DNA from: an uncultured Kiritimatiellota bacterium
GTDB taxonomy: Bacteria; Verrucomicrobiota; Kiritimatiellia; RFP12; UBA1067
Length of the DNA stretch: 64,000 nt
Direction of reading: 5' to 3'
Assembly (NCBI GenBank): GCA_934643865.1
Contig: CAKUCX010000014.1
Span: 3,589 to 67,588 of the forward strand
The translations under genes and the position numbers were made by a program. The notes below the pieces were generated by a model. The model made no database searches. It saw only the letters and a list, made by a program, of their open reading frames with translations, and was not told the DNA's origin. Position 1 is the first letter of the stretch. Each line of letters opens with the position of its first letter. This document shows positions 1-8,266 of this stretch, piece by piece.

Positions 1-1479
1 GAACTTCTTCGGCCCCTCGATCACGTTGCCGAAACCCGCGTAGACGCGGAACGGCCTCACGGAGGCGGGGCCCACCGCGATCTTCGTCAGGCGCGGGAAG
101 CCGCAGGCGTCGCGCGTCACGCCGGGAATCGACCACTGGAGGCGCAACGTCCCCTTCTCCTCCCGGATCTCGGCCGTCGGCAGCTCAAAAACAAAGGGGC
201 AATCTCCCTCTTCGACGTCGGCGGTGAAACCCCGGTAGGCGACCACCTGCTCGCCGTCGGTGAATGCGAGGACGCCGTCGAGCAGCCCCCGCCCGCCGAA
301 CACGACGCCCGCGCCGTAGCGGCGGTCCCCCGCGTCCAGACGCCAGCGGCAACGGGCGGCGTCCGTTCCGGATTCCAGCGCGGCCTTCGCCGCCGCCACC
401 GCCCGCGCCTCGCGCGCGGCCCAGTCCGCCGCCGTCGGCGGCTGATGGCGCGCGCCGGCCGTCACCGTCACGTCGCCCCAACCGCCGCCGTCGCAGCACG
501 TGTTCATCTTGGGGCCGGGCCCCGTCCAGAGCCGCAGCGTGATCTTCTTCCCCGCCCACGGCGAGAGGTCGGCTGTCAGGTCCTGCCACGTCAGGACCTT
601 CGTGACGAGATGGGCGGCGACCTCCTGCGGGGCCTTCCCCTCCTCCAGCACGAACACCTTGTACTCCACGCCGTCGGACGGCGGCTGGTCGCCGTTCGAG
701 ACGAGGAAGTTCGAGCAGCGGAAGACGATCGGCGTCTCCTTGCCCAACGTGAGCGGATAGTCGCTCCAGACGAAGCCCGCGCCCTTGCGGTAGGGCGGAT
801 GGCTGCGATAGCCGTCCTTCACGACGCCGCCCGCGCTCACACGTCCCTTCGTCATGCCGCCGCCCCATTCAGCCGCATTTCCGTCTTCGGGCAGTTGGAC
901 AACCTTGCCGCCGACCTCAACGCGCGTCGTCCGACGGAAGCCCTGGTCCAGGCGGAAGACCCCCGGTCCACAGATGTCCTTGGCGGGCATGATCCGCTTC
1001 GGACAGGGATTCGCGCGCGGCGCGTCGGGGTTCCGATACATGAAGACGGCAATCGGATGCGGCGCGTCCTCGGGCTTCACGCCCGTCGGCGTGAAGCGGG
1101 CGTGGACGGGGCAGAGCGCGTTGAGCGCGCGCGGGAGGGCGGTTCCCGTGAACGTGCGCGTACACGTCTCGCGCGGGCCGAGCGTGAGCGCGCCCTGCGC
1201 GCCCGCGACCTGCCAGTCGTCGTTCATCCAGACTTCGAGCGTGCCCGCGACGGACTTTTCCGTCTTGTTCTCCAGCGTCACGGGAAACGCACGCGGCGCG
1301 CCGGCCTTCACCTCCGTGACGCCGAGCGGCCACGCATACGGGTTCGTTCCCGGCCGCTCCGTCTTCTGCGGAAACGATCCGATCTCGACCCGGACGCCCG
1401 CCCGTTCCTCGACGGGCGGCAGATACGCGGAGGCGGCAGTCCATGCCGCCGCAATGCCGATCATGCACAGCTTTCTCAT
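1..1479 (-). CDS. Secreted protein of unknown function, 3' end beyond the window
   Basis: The reading frame opens at ATG 1479 with a typical signal peptide (MRKLCMIGIAAAWTAASA) and runs without a stop for 493 codons to the window edge, so the C-terminus is missing. After the signal comes a region resembling an Ig-like additional domain of glycosidases (text such as VTLENKTEKSVAGTLEVW). A jelly-roll-like segment rich in W, T and D follows (LTADLSPWAGKKITLRLW), of the kind seen in carbohydrate-binding modules. No catalytic motif is recognised in the visible part. The extended -10 element ends only 6 nt before the ATG, so the mRNA may be leaderless. A secreted glycan-related role is inferred from composition and neighbours only. 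Confidence 0.72.
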   Translation of the reverse strand, partial: MRKLCMIGIAAAWTAASAYLPPVEERAGVRVEIGSFPQKTERPGTNPYAWPLGVTEVKAGAPRAFPVTLENKTEKSVAGTLEVWMNDDWQVAGAQGALTLGPRETCTRTFTGTALPRALNALCPVHARFTPTGVKPEDAPHPIAVFMYRNPDAPRANPCPKRIMPAKDICGPGVFRLDQGFRRTTRVEVGGKVVQLPEDGNAAEWGGGMTKGRVSAGGVVKDGYRSHPPYRKGAGFVWSDYPLTLGKETPIVFRCSNFLVSNGDQPPSDGVEYKVFVLEEGKAPQEVAAHLVTKVLTWQDLTADLSPWAGKKITLRLWTGPGPKMNTCCDGGGWGDVTVTAGARHQPPTAADWAAREARAVAAAKAALESGTDAARCRWRLDAGDRRYGAGVVFGGRGLLDGVLAFTDGEQVVAYRGFTADVEEGDCPFVFELPTAEIREEKGTLRLQWSIPGVTRDACGFPRLTKIAVGPASVRPFRVYAGFGNVIEGPKKF

Positions 1480-1485
1480 GTCGGC

Positions 1486-1494
1486 AGTATACCA
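1486..1494 (-). promoter_or_regulatory. Extended -10 promoter of the 1-1479 gene
   Basis: Read on the minus strand the site is TGGTATACT, with TATACT at 1491-1486. Six bases separate it from the ATG at 1479, so transcription would start at or next to the start codon and leave no Shine-Dalgarno. No convincing -35 box is visible. Confidence 0.55.
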
Positions 1495-1509
1495 CAAGTC
1501 GGCGTGCGC

Positions 1510-1790
1510 CGCCTGCCGCAGGGCACGCGCACGGGAAGGCCGCCGGGACGCGGGCCGCCGGGGACGTCGGCCCCTACCATGCCCCACGGGGACGCCCACG
1601 GGAACGCCACGGGGACGCGGGCCGCCGAGGACGTCGGCCCCTACCATGCCCCACCACCGCGTCACCTGGTAGGGCGCGACGTCCCCGGCGCGCCGCGCCA
1701 ACGGGAACGCCACGGGAACGTCACGGGGACGCCCACGGGAACGCCACGGGGACGCGGGCCGCCGAGGACGTCGGCCCCTACCATGCGATA
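1510..1790. repeat. Palindromic GC-rich repeat block (short copy)
   Basis: This intergenic stretch holds the same modules as 3607-4480. A left arm begins GGTAGGGCGCGACGTCCCC near 1668. A right arm ending ACGTCGGCCCCTACC occurs three times (about 1568-1586, 1632-1648 and 1765-1783). Between the arms are tandem copies of a 12-mer based on ACGGGAACGCC/ACGGGGACGCC. The arms are imperfect reverse complements, so each element can fold into a long hairpin. ORFs that cross the block are treated as spurious. Confidence 0.85.
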
Positions 1791-1807
1791 TCCTGCCACT
1801 CGTGGGC

Positions 1808-3442
1808 TTACTTGCTTCCACCCGCAACGGCTTCGCTGAGCCTCTTCAGATAGACGTCCAGCGGTCCCCTGTAGCCGATGATCGTCTCGATCTCCGTCTC
1901 GCCGTCCGGCTCCAGGATTTTGACGGCCGGCACGCCGCCGCCAAAGCCGAGGATTTCACGAACCTCGTCGTTCTGGCTCTTCTGGTCGGGCGGCAGAGAC
2001 GTCTTCCGCGGATCGTCGAGATAGACGAGCACGAGGTTCTGGCGGGCGTAGCGCTGGAATTTGCTCGACTCCAGCACCTCCCGGCGCAGCCGGATGCAGA
2101 ACCCGCACCAGTCGCTTCCCGTGTTCAGGACGAACAGCTTCTTCTTCGTCTTCTGTGCCTCGGCGACGGCCTTCTCCCAGTTCACGAACCAAAAGCGGTT
2201 CGGCCCCTTCTTCCAGCGGCGGTCGTTGACGGGCGGCTTCGGCTTGTCCGCCTTCGCGTCGGCCTCCTTCCCCTCAGCCTCCACGTCCTTCGCCTCCTTC
2301 CCGTCTTCGTCGTCCCCCACGCCGACGCCCTTCTCGCCCTTCGCGAAGAACCGCACATTGACGTTCGCCTCGCCACCGTCCCACCCGTATCCGTCGGGAT
2401 CGTCGTCAAGTTCGGGCTCGGTCTGTATCGAAATCTGAACGGCCTTCAAGTCGCACGTCTTTCCCCGTTCCAACAGGGAGATGAAGGGCTGGAGGACGCC
2501 CTTCCCGCGCAGGAGCGAACACGCGCTATGACAAAATGACATGCTTTTGTCGTATCGTTCGCTGTCATCCCATCCCCACTTGGGGCGAACCCAGATCCGC
2601 GCCTCATAGCCTTTCGGGATCTCGTATTCCATCCGAAAGAACACCCGCTTTCCAAAGGGAACCGTCTGCGGCGTGTCAAGGGGACGGAATTGCCGCGTCT
2701 TCAGCTTCTCCGAAGACATCGCCTCCGCAACCGCGATGCCCGTCACGGATGCCTTGAAGTCCTCCCGCGTGACGGGCGGAAGTTTGGCCCGTTCCGCCGC
2801 AATGGCCGCTGCTGCGGCGGCGTAGCCGGATGCAAAGAGCAGGCGCGTCTTCTCCTGCCCAGAGGTCTCGCCCCGCTTCGCGCAGATTTCCCTCAGCCGC
2901 GCCACGTATTCCGAAACCGTCTGCCCGCCGCCGCCGATCTGCCCCAGCCGCCGCCCCTGCGCGGTGAAGACCGCCGTGCTGGGGACGCCCCCCGAAAGCT
3001 GCAACACCTTCTTGAGCAGCTTGTTGTGTACCTTCTGCGCCGCGCCGAGCGGATCCCGGTTCGGGCTGTCCAGATAGACGAGGACGAGGTTCGTGCGGGC
3101 GAAGTCCAGGAACTGCGGCTTTTCAAGCACGTTCTCGCGCAACTTAATGCACCAGTGGCACCAGTCGCTCCCCGTACTCAACACGAACAACTTCTTCTTG
3201 GTCCGCTTCGCCTCGGCAAGCGCCTTGTCCCAGTTGACGAACCAGTCCTCGGACGGCCCCGGTCGCCAGTCTACGTCGTCAAGGGGGTCTGTGGCGGAAG
3301 CGGGTTCGGCCTGCGTGATAGGCTTCGCATTCCCGCTTGCCCGCGCCGACCTACTCGATGTACTCGCCGCCCGGGCCATGTGTCCTGTTCCAGCGGCAAT
3401 TCCTGCCAAAACAAACATGAGAATCAGCTTCTTGTTCACCAT
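1808..3442 (-). CDS. Secreted protein with two thioredoxin-like domains
   Basis: The 544-residue protein starts at ATG 3442, chosen because a clear signal peptide follows (MVNKKLILMFVLAGIAAG). The frame is open further upstream only because it crosses the repeat block. It has two thioredoxin-like domains. The first has a CHWC active site near residue 94, preceded by KKLFVLSTGSDW. The second has CGFC near residue 445, preceded by KKLFVLNTGSDW. Each is followed by a GGVP cis-proline-type loop. Between them is a region of unknown fold and an acidic Lys/Glu-rich linker (about 330-400). The layout suggests an extracytoplasmic thiol oxidoreductase or reductase, of the type found repeatedly in PVC bacteria. 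Partner and substrate are unknown. Confidence 0.85.
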   Translation of the reverse strand: MVNKKLILMFVLAGIAAGTGHMARAASTSSRSARASGNAKPITQAEPASATDPLDDVDWRPGPSEDWFVNWDKALAEAKRTKKKLFVLSTGSDWCHWCIKLRENVLEKPQFLDFARTNLVLVYLDSPNRDPLGAAQKVHNKLLKKVLQLSGGVPSTAVFTAQGRRLGQIGGGGQTVSEYVARLREICAKRGETSGQEKTRLLFASGYAAAAAAIAAERAKLPPVTREDFKASVTGIAVAEAMSSEKLKTRQFRPLDTPQTVPFGKRVFFRMEYEIPKGYEARIWVRPKWGWDDSERYDKSMSFCHSACSLLRGKGVLQPFISLLERGKTCDLKAVQISIQTEPELDDDPDGYGWDGGEANVNVRFFAKGEKGVGVGDDEDGKEAKDVEAEGKEADAKADKPKPPVNDRRWKKGPNRFWFVNWEKAVAEAQKTKKKLFVLNTGSDWCGFCIRLRREVLESSKFQRYARQNLVLVYLDDPRKTSLPPDQKSQNDEVREILGFGGGVPAVKILEPDGETEIETIIGYRGPLDVYLKRLSEAVAGGSK

Positions 3443-3483
3443 TACGTAGCCTTTCTGGAAAACACCTCGTTTTTTCCTTATTT

Positions 3484-3501
3484 CCTTATCAGGTAATAAG
3501 G
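3484..3501. promoter_or_regulatory. Palindrome upstream of the thioredoxin-domain gene
   Basis: CCTTAT-6 nt-ATAAGG is a perfect 6-bp inverted repeat about 42 bp before ATG 3442, in an AT-rich patch that contrasts with the GC-rich surroundings. It could be an operator. A second AT-rich patch at about 3533-3575 contains ATAAAAATCCAC, a string also present at about 42257 in another promoter. Confidence 0.4.
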
Positions 3502-3606
3502 CGTCGTCAAGCTCCCGTTCTGACACGTCGTGCATAAAAATCCACACACGTCTTATTGTTCTGGAAAGGATTAAACGGAAGGGACGTTTCCGGGATTGTA
3601 CCGCCT

Positions 3607-4480
3607 GGTAGGGCGCGACGTCCCCGGCGCGCCGCGCCAACGGGAACGCCACGGGGACGCCAACGGAGACGCCACGGGGACGCGGGCCGCCGAGGACGTC
3701 GGCCCCTACCATGCCCCACCACCGCGTCATCTGGTAGGGCGCGACGTCCCCGGCGCGCCGCGTCCACGGGGACGTCACAGGGACGCGGGCCGCCGGGGAC
3801 GTCGGCCGCGTTGCCCCCGTGCGCGTCATCTGGTAGGGCGCGACATCCCCGGCGCGCCGCGACAACGGGAACGCCACGGGGACGCCAACGGAGACGCCAC
3901 GGGGACGCGGGCCGCCGAGGACGTCGGCCCCTACCATGCCCCACCACCGCGTCATCTGGTAGGGCGCGACGTCCCCGGCGCGCCGCGTCCACGGGGACGT
4001 CACAGGGACGCGGGCCGCCGGGGACGTCGGCCGCGTTGCCCCCGTGCGCGTCATCTGGTAGGGCGCGACATCCCCGGCGCGCCGCGACAACGGGAACGCC
4101 ACGGGGACGCCAACGGAGACGCCACGGGGACGCGGGCCGCCGAGGACGTCGGCCCCTACCATGCCCCACCACCGCGTCATCTGGTAGGGCGCGACGTCCC
4201 CGGCGCGCCGCGCCCACGGGAACGTCACGGGGACGCCAACGGGAACGCCACGGGGACGCGGGCCGCCGAGGACGTCGGCCCCTACCATGCCCCACCACCG
4301 CGTCACCTGGTCGGGCGCGACGTCCCCGGCGCGCCGCGCCCACGGGAACGCCACGGGAACGCCAACGGGCACGCGGGCCGCCGAGGACGCCAACGGGGAC
4401 GCCCACGGGAACGCCAACGGGAACGCCACGGGAATGCCACGGGGACGCGGGCCGCCGGGGACGTCGGCCCCTCCCACGGA
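3607..4480. repeat. Higher-order palindromic repeat array, 126-bp and 99-bp units
   Basis: Left arms (GGTAGGGCGCGACGTCCCC) start at 3607, 3733, 3832, 3958, 4057, 4183 and, with one substitution, 4309, giving spacings of 126, 99, 126, 99, 126 and 126. The alternation means a 225-bp block (126+99) is itself duplicated. Each unit is left arm, tandem 12-mers (ACGGGAACGCC/ACGGGGACGCC variants), right arm (CGCGGGCCGCCGAGGACGTC and onward to CCTACC), then a spacer such as ATGCCCCACCACCGCGTCAT. The arms are imperfect inverted repeats of about 29 bp. The tail (4375-4480) is degenerate. All periods are multiples of three, which keeps long meaningless ORFs open on both strands. Confidence 0.93.
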
Positions 4481-4517
4481 TGCCCCGTGAACACCATGCG
4501 TCCGTGCCGTCCATGGC

Positions 4518-6545
4518 TCACTCCGTTTCGCGCGTCAGCACGTTGCCGCGCACGACGACGCCCCGCGCCGCCTCGGCGGCCTCGACCTTGGGCAGCACGT
4601 TCACGCCCGGCGCACACCGATAGCGGTTGCCTTCGATGAACACGTCCTCGACGTGCCCGAGGCGGAAGCCGCCCGTGGCCGGGCGAACCGGACGCCGCCC
4701 GGTCAACACGATGTCGTTGTCGCGGAAAATGACGTTGCGCCCGAGGTTTAGCTGCAGCAGGAGACCGGCGGAATCGACGAACGTGCAGTTCTCGATGAGG
4801 ATGTCGGAGAAGAAGCCCCGGTCGAATCCCGCCGGCAGTTCCGTCGTGAAGAGACGCTTCGACCCCAGCGGGGCCGGGAAGGAGATGCGTACCAGGAATT
4901 CGGGCCAATCGCCCCCCTTCGCCCAGTCTGCGAGCGTCTGGGTGTGTTCGAAGCGGCAGTTGCGCACGACGACATCGTGCGCGCCGCGCCCCTCGCACCA
5001 GAGTTCCCGCGCGTGCGCCGACAGGAAATTCATGCCGCCGCCCGTCCGCAGAAAGGTACAGTCCTCAATCGTGACGTGGCGCGGCTGGACGATCTCTCGG
5101 AAATGCGTGTCGGAGACCGTGCAGCCTTTCATGACGACGTAGTCGCTGCGGTAGGTGTTGTCGAAGACGAGAAAGTGTTCCCCGTGCAGCGCGGGCAGCG
5201 GCGTGTCGAAGACAAGGTCGTCGCCCTCGACGGCGCGCAGGACGGCCGTCCAGCCCGTCGGCCTGAAGTGCGCGTCGGCCAATTCGATCTCGCTGCCGGG
5301 AACGGCGCCGAAATAGGCGTAGCCGCGTTTCTGCGTAATCCGCAGACGGCGCGCACCGTGCGGCACGCCGAGCGTGAAGCAGTCGTGCCAGTTGAAGCCG
5401 TCGTCGTTCTGGAAGGCGATGCGGCAGTCGATGAACTTCGTGTGCCCCTTTGAGCGGGCGATGTGGTGGCCGTCCGAGGTACAGGACGTGGGTCGTCCCT
5501 TCTTCGGCTCGACGTTGACGCGGACAAGCTGCGTGTATTCCGACGCCCCGTCCACGACGACGCCCATGCCGAAGCAACTGAAGATGTCGATGTCCTCCAG
5601 CGTGACATGGCGGTTGGAGAAGAGGTTCACGCCGTTCTTCCCGTAGTAGGAGTGGAAGAGGCGGTAGCGCAGCCCCAGGGGGATCCCGTCCACCGTCTTG
5701 CGGTTGACGTCCGCACCGAAGTAGACGTCGTAGTTGGGCGAGTAGTACTGGCCCGGTTCCTTGATGCCGGGCCAGATGCGGATGCGCGTGGGCGAGAGCC
5801 ACGCCATCTTCGTCCCGAAGTGCCCCTCGCAGAGGCCGAAGAGCAAACGGTTCGGGCGCTCACCCGTCAGGCGCGTCCGGTCGGCGTTGACGGGCGTCAT
5901 CGTTTGGATCGGCATGGGACGGCCATGCCACGGATGCCCCTGCGGCCAACCCTCCAGCTCGACGTCGAACGACGCCGCGCCGGAAGCCGAAGGATCGGGA
6001 TTCTTGCCCACGACAACGCCGACGTCGCAGAGCGGATCCGTTTCCCAGTCCCAGTCCATCTTCACGTTCGCGACGAGCGTCCGCACGCAGTTGGAAACGA
6101 GAAGGTTGGCGTCGTCGGGCACGCGGTCCGAGTTGGAGAGGTGGTGGCGGGCGGGCCGCCGGAAGACGAGTTCGGCGCCGCGCCCGTCCAACGTGAAATC
6201 GGCGAGATCCGCCACCACAATGCCACGCGCGGCGTCAAAGCACGCATACGTGCCGGGGGCCAGTTCAAGACGGCTCGCCTTCACGGCGCGGCAATGCGCG
6301 AGGGCGCGGTTGAGCGCCGCGCCGTTGTGGCGGTTCGTCGTCGAGAAACCGAAGGCGGCGGCCTTCACGCACGGTCCGCCATGGGGACGGGGACGTTCGA
6401 TCTCGAACGTCCCGGCGCCCTGGGGGATGCGGACAGGGCGCGCGTCGCCGCCCTGGCTGTCCGTAACGGGACGATCGGCCGCCCCACCCGCCGAAAGCGC
6501 ACAGAGCGAGAGCGCCCAGACCATCCCGCACGCAACGCGCATCAT
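4518..6545 (-). CDS. Secreted right-handed beta-helix glycosidase, GH110-like
   Basis: This 675-residue protein has a signal peptide (MMRVACGMVWALSLCALSAGG). Its start overlaps the dapB stop as ATGA, so translation is probably coupled. The body is a parallel beta-helix with many short V-x-N/D-C turns (for example VTIEDCTF, VVVRNCRFEH, ILIENCTF). Near residue 382 it has NDDGFNWHD, which resembles the paired-aspartate DDxxNxH region of GH110 exo-alpha-1,3-galactosidases. MDWDWETDPL and CSFGMGVVVDGA-type segments recur in the C-terminal half of the protein encoded at 30816-35096. Alpha-galactosidase activity is inferred. A different beta-helix glycosidase or lyase is possible. Confidence 0.8.
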   Translation of the reverse strand: MMRVACGMVWALSLCALSAGGAADRPVTDSQGGDARPVRIPQGAGTFEIERPRPHGGPCVKAAAFGFSTTNRHNGAALNRALAHCRAVKASRLELAPGTYACFDAARGIVVADLADFTLDGRGAELVFRRPARHHLSNSDRVPDDANLLVSNCVRTLVANVKMDWDWETDPLCDVGVVVGKNPDPSASGAASFDVELEGWPQGHPWHGRPMPIQTMTPVNADRTRLTGERPNRLLFGLCEGHFGTKMAWLSPTRIRIWPGIKEPGQYYSPNYDVYFGADVNRKTVDGIPLGLRYRLFHSYYGKNGVNLFSNRHVTLEDIDIFSCFGMGVVVDGASEYTQLVRVNVEPKKGRPTSCTSDGHHIARSKGHTKFIDCRIAFQNDDGFNWHDCFTLGVPHGARRLRITQKRGYAYFGAVPGSEIELADAHFRPTGWTAVLRAVEGDDLVFDTPLPALHGEHFLVFDNTYRSDYVVMKGCTVSDTHFREIVQPRHVTIEDCTFLRTGGGMNFLSAHARELWCEGRGAHDVVVRNCRFEHTQTLADWAKGGDWPEFLVRISFPAPLGSKRLFTTELPAGFDRGFFSDILIENCTFVDSAGLLLQLNLGRNVIFRDNDIVLTGRRPVRPATGGFRLGHVEDVFIEGNRYRCAPGVNVLPKVEAAEAARGVVVRGNVLTRETE

Positions 6546-7279
6546 CGGGCGAAGCCCAGCACGTCGCGCATGTCGTACTTGCCGGGCTTCCGTCCGACCG
6601 CCCAGAGGGCGGCGCGCAACGCACCCGCCGCAAACGCCTCGCGGCTCTGCGCGCGGTGCGTGATCTCGACGCGCTCCACGTCGCCCGCGAACATGACGGT
6701 GTGGTCGCCCACGACGGAGCCGCCGCGCAGCGCGTGGAGGGCGATCTCGCCCGCCGGGCGTTCGCCGACGAGGCCCTTCCGCCCGTAGCACGCCACGTCG
6801 TCCAGCTTCACGCCGCGCCCCTCGGCAGCGGCGTGCGCGAGCATGAGGGCCGTCCCCGAGGGGGCGTCCTTCTTGTGGCGGTGGTGCATCTCGACGACTT
6901 CGACGTCGTACTGCGGACCCAGCACCGCGGCGGCCTGGCGCACGAGCGCGAGGAGCAGGTTGACGCCGAGCGAGTAGTTGGCGGCCTGGACGACCGGAAT
7001 CTTCGCCGTGCAGGCATCCACGCGGGCCTGCTCGTCGGGCGTGAGCCCCGTCGTGCCGATGACGTAGGCGAGGCCCTGGGCGGCAGCCTTCTCGACATTC
7101 GGCGCCACGGCGGCGTGGAACGAGAAGTCCACCACGGCCTCGGTTTCCTCCGGCCACGTCGTGTCGTAGCCATCCGCGACGTCGATCTGCGCGACGACCG
7201 AGAGGGCCGGGTCGGCTCCGGCCAGTTTCACGAGCATCTGCCCCATGCGCCCTGCGGCGCCCAGAATCGCGACCTTCAT
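6542..7279 (-). CDS. dapB: 4-hydroxy-tetrahydrodipicolinate reductase
   Basis: The enzyme reduces 4-hydroxy-tetrahydrodipicolinate with NAD(P)H in the diaminopimelate/lysine pathway, in the cytoplasm. The 245-residue protein shows the Rossmann glycine motif GAAGRMG at the N-terminus and the catalytic/substrate loop EMHHRHKKDAPSGTA in the middle, and its length suits the family. It lies 30 bp downstream of dapA on the same strand and overlaps the following beta-helix gene by 4 bp, so dapA-dapB-beta-helix is probably one transcript. DAP synthesis is consistent with a peptidoglycan-containing cell. Confidence 0.96.
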   Translation of the reverse strand: MKVAILGAAGRMGQMLVKLAGADPALSVVAQIDVADGYDTTWPEETEAVVDFSFHAAVAPNVEKAAAQGLAYVIGTTGLTPDEQARVDACTAKIPVVQAANYSLGVNLLLALVRQAAAVLGPQYDVEVVEMHHRHKKDAPSGTALMLAHAAAEGRGVKLDDVACYGRKGLVGERPAGEIALHALRGGSVVGDHTVMFAGDVERVEITHRAQSREAFAAGALRAALWAVGRKPGKYDMRDVLGFAR

Positions 7280-7309
7280 GCGTGTTGTCCCTTCGTCCCG
7301 GCGGTTACG

Positions 7310-8188
7310 TTACACAAGCCCCAGCGCGGCAAGCGTCGCGCGCATCTGCCCGCGCTTCTCGGGCGTCGTCTCGCAGAGCGGAAGACGGAAGCCGGGGCCG
7401 ATCTTCTTCATCATCACAAGCGCCTCCTTGACCATGATCGGGTTCGTGTCGATGAAGAGGTCGTGGAAAAGAGGATAGTACTTCAGGTGCAGCGCACGCG
7501 CCGCCGCCATGTCCCCGGCGAGGGCCGTGCGCACGAAGTCGCCCATCTCCTTCGGGATGACGTTCGAGGCGACGGAGATGACGCCGGAGGCGCCGACGCT
7601 GACCATCGGCAGCACAAGGGAGTCGTCGCCAGAGAGGACCGTGAAGTCCGGGCAGCGCGCCTTGATCGCGCTCACGCGCTCGACGCTGCCGGCGGCCTCC
7701 TTGATCGCGACGACGTTCGGGTGGCGCGCAAGGCGCTCCACGACGTCGAGCGGGATCTCGCGCCCGCTGCGGCCCGGCACGTTGTAGAGGACAATCGGGA
7801 GACCCAGGTCGGCGACCGTCGCGAAGTGGCGGTAGATGCCCTCGGCGTTCGGCTTGTTGTAGTAGGGCGTGACCTGCAGCGAGGCGTCCGCCCCTCCGGC
7901 GGCGATGGCCGCGCGCGTGAGGGAGACGGCCTCCGCCGTGGAGTTGGCGCCCGTCCCGGCGACGATCTTCACGCGGCCCGCCGCGAATGCGATCGTCTTC
8001 TCGATGACCTTGTGGTGCTCCTCGTGCGAGAGGGTGGGCGACTCGCCGCTTGTTCCGACGGCGCAGATGCCCTCCACGCCGTTTTCGCACTGCCAGTCCA
8101 CAAACGCCCTCAACGCGCCGTCGTCGACGTTGTCGTTCGCGTCAAACGGCGTCACCATCGCCGTGATCGTACCTTCAAGCTTCAGCAT
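7310..8188 (-). CDS. dapA: 4-hydroxy-tetrahydrodipicolinate synthase
   Basis: This class I aldolase condenses pyruvate with aspartate semialdehyde, the first committed step to diaminopimelate and lysine. The 292-residue protein contains GTITAMVTPF at the N-terminus, the GTSGESPTL loop, YYNKPNAEG with the conserved tyrosine, YNVPGR, and the Schiff-base lysine in VVAIKEAAG. The start at 8188 rather than the upstream in-frame codon is supported by AGGAGACAGG just before the ATG. It is first in the operon, followed by dapB, and has its own promoter. Confidence 0.96.
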   Translation of the reverse strand: MLKLEGTITAMVTPFDANDNVDDGALRAFVDWQCENGVEGICAVGTSGESPTLSHEEHHKVIEKTIAFAAGRVKIVAGTGANSTAEAVSLTRAAIAAGGADASLQVTPYYNKPNAEGIYRHFATVADLGLPIVLYNVPGRSGREIPLDVVERLARHPNVVAIKEAAGSVERVSAIKARCPDFTVLSGDDSLVLPMVSVGASGVISVASNVIPKEMGDFVRTALAGDMAAARALHLKYYPLFHDLFIDTNPIMVKEALVMMKKIGPGFRLPLCETTPEKRGQMRATLAALGLV

Positions 8189-8214
8189 GTCCTGTCTCCT
8201 TTGGGTCTGCGGGC

Positions 8215-8223
8215 AGTATACCA
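8215..8223 (-). promoter_or_regulatory. Extended -10 promoter of dapA
   Basis: Minus-strand TGGTATACT, the same 9-mer as at 1486-1494. The predicted leader is about 20 nt and includes the Shine-Dalgarno. Just upstream (8230-8246) GGGCG-6 nt-CGCCC can form a small hairpin that may end transcription of the 8267 gene. Confidence 0.6.
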
Positions 8224-8266
8224 CAAAGTAGGGCGTTTCCTCGCCCGGCGCACAAATTCGCGCGCC

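Noticed and set aside
3443..4477. N-terminal extension of the thioredoxin-domain protein through the repeats
   Set aside because: The frame is open only because all repeat periods are multiples of three. A signal peptide starts at 3442, so the repeat-encoded Pro/Gly/Arg segment is unlikely to be translated.
3556..4639. Overlapping plus-strand ORFs of 347-355 codons in the repeat block
   Set aside because: The products are pure repeat translation (GRDVPGAPR, RERHGDAN), present in several frames, with no ribosome site.
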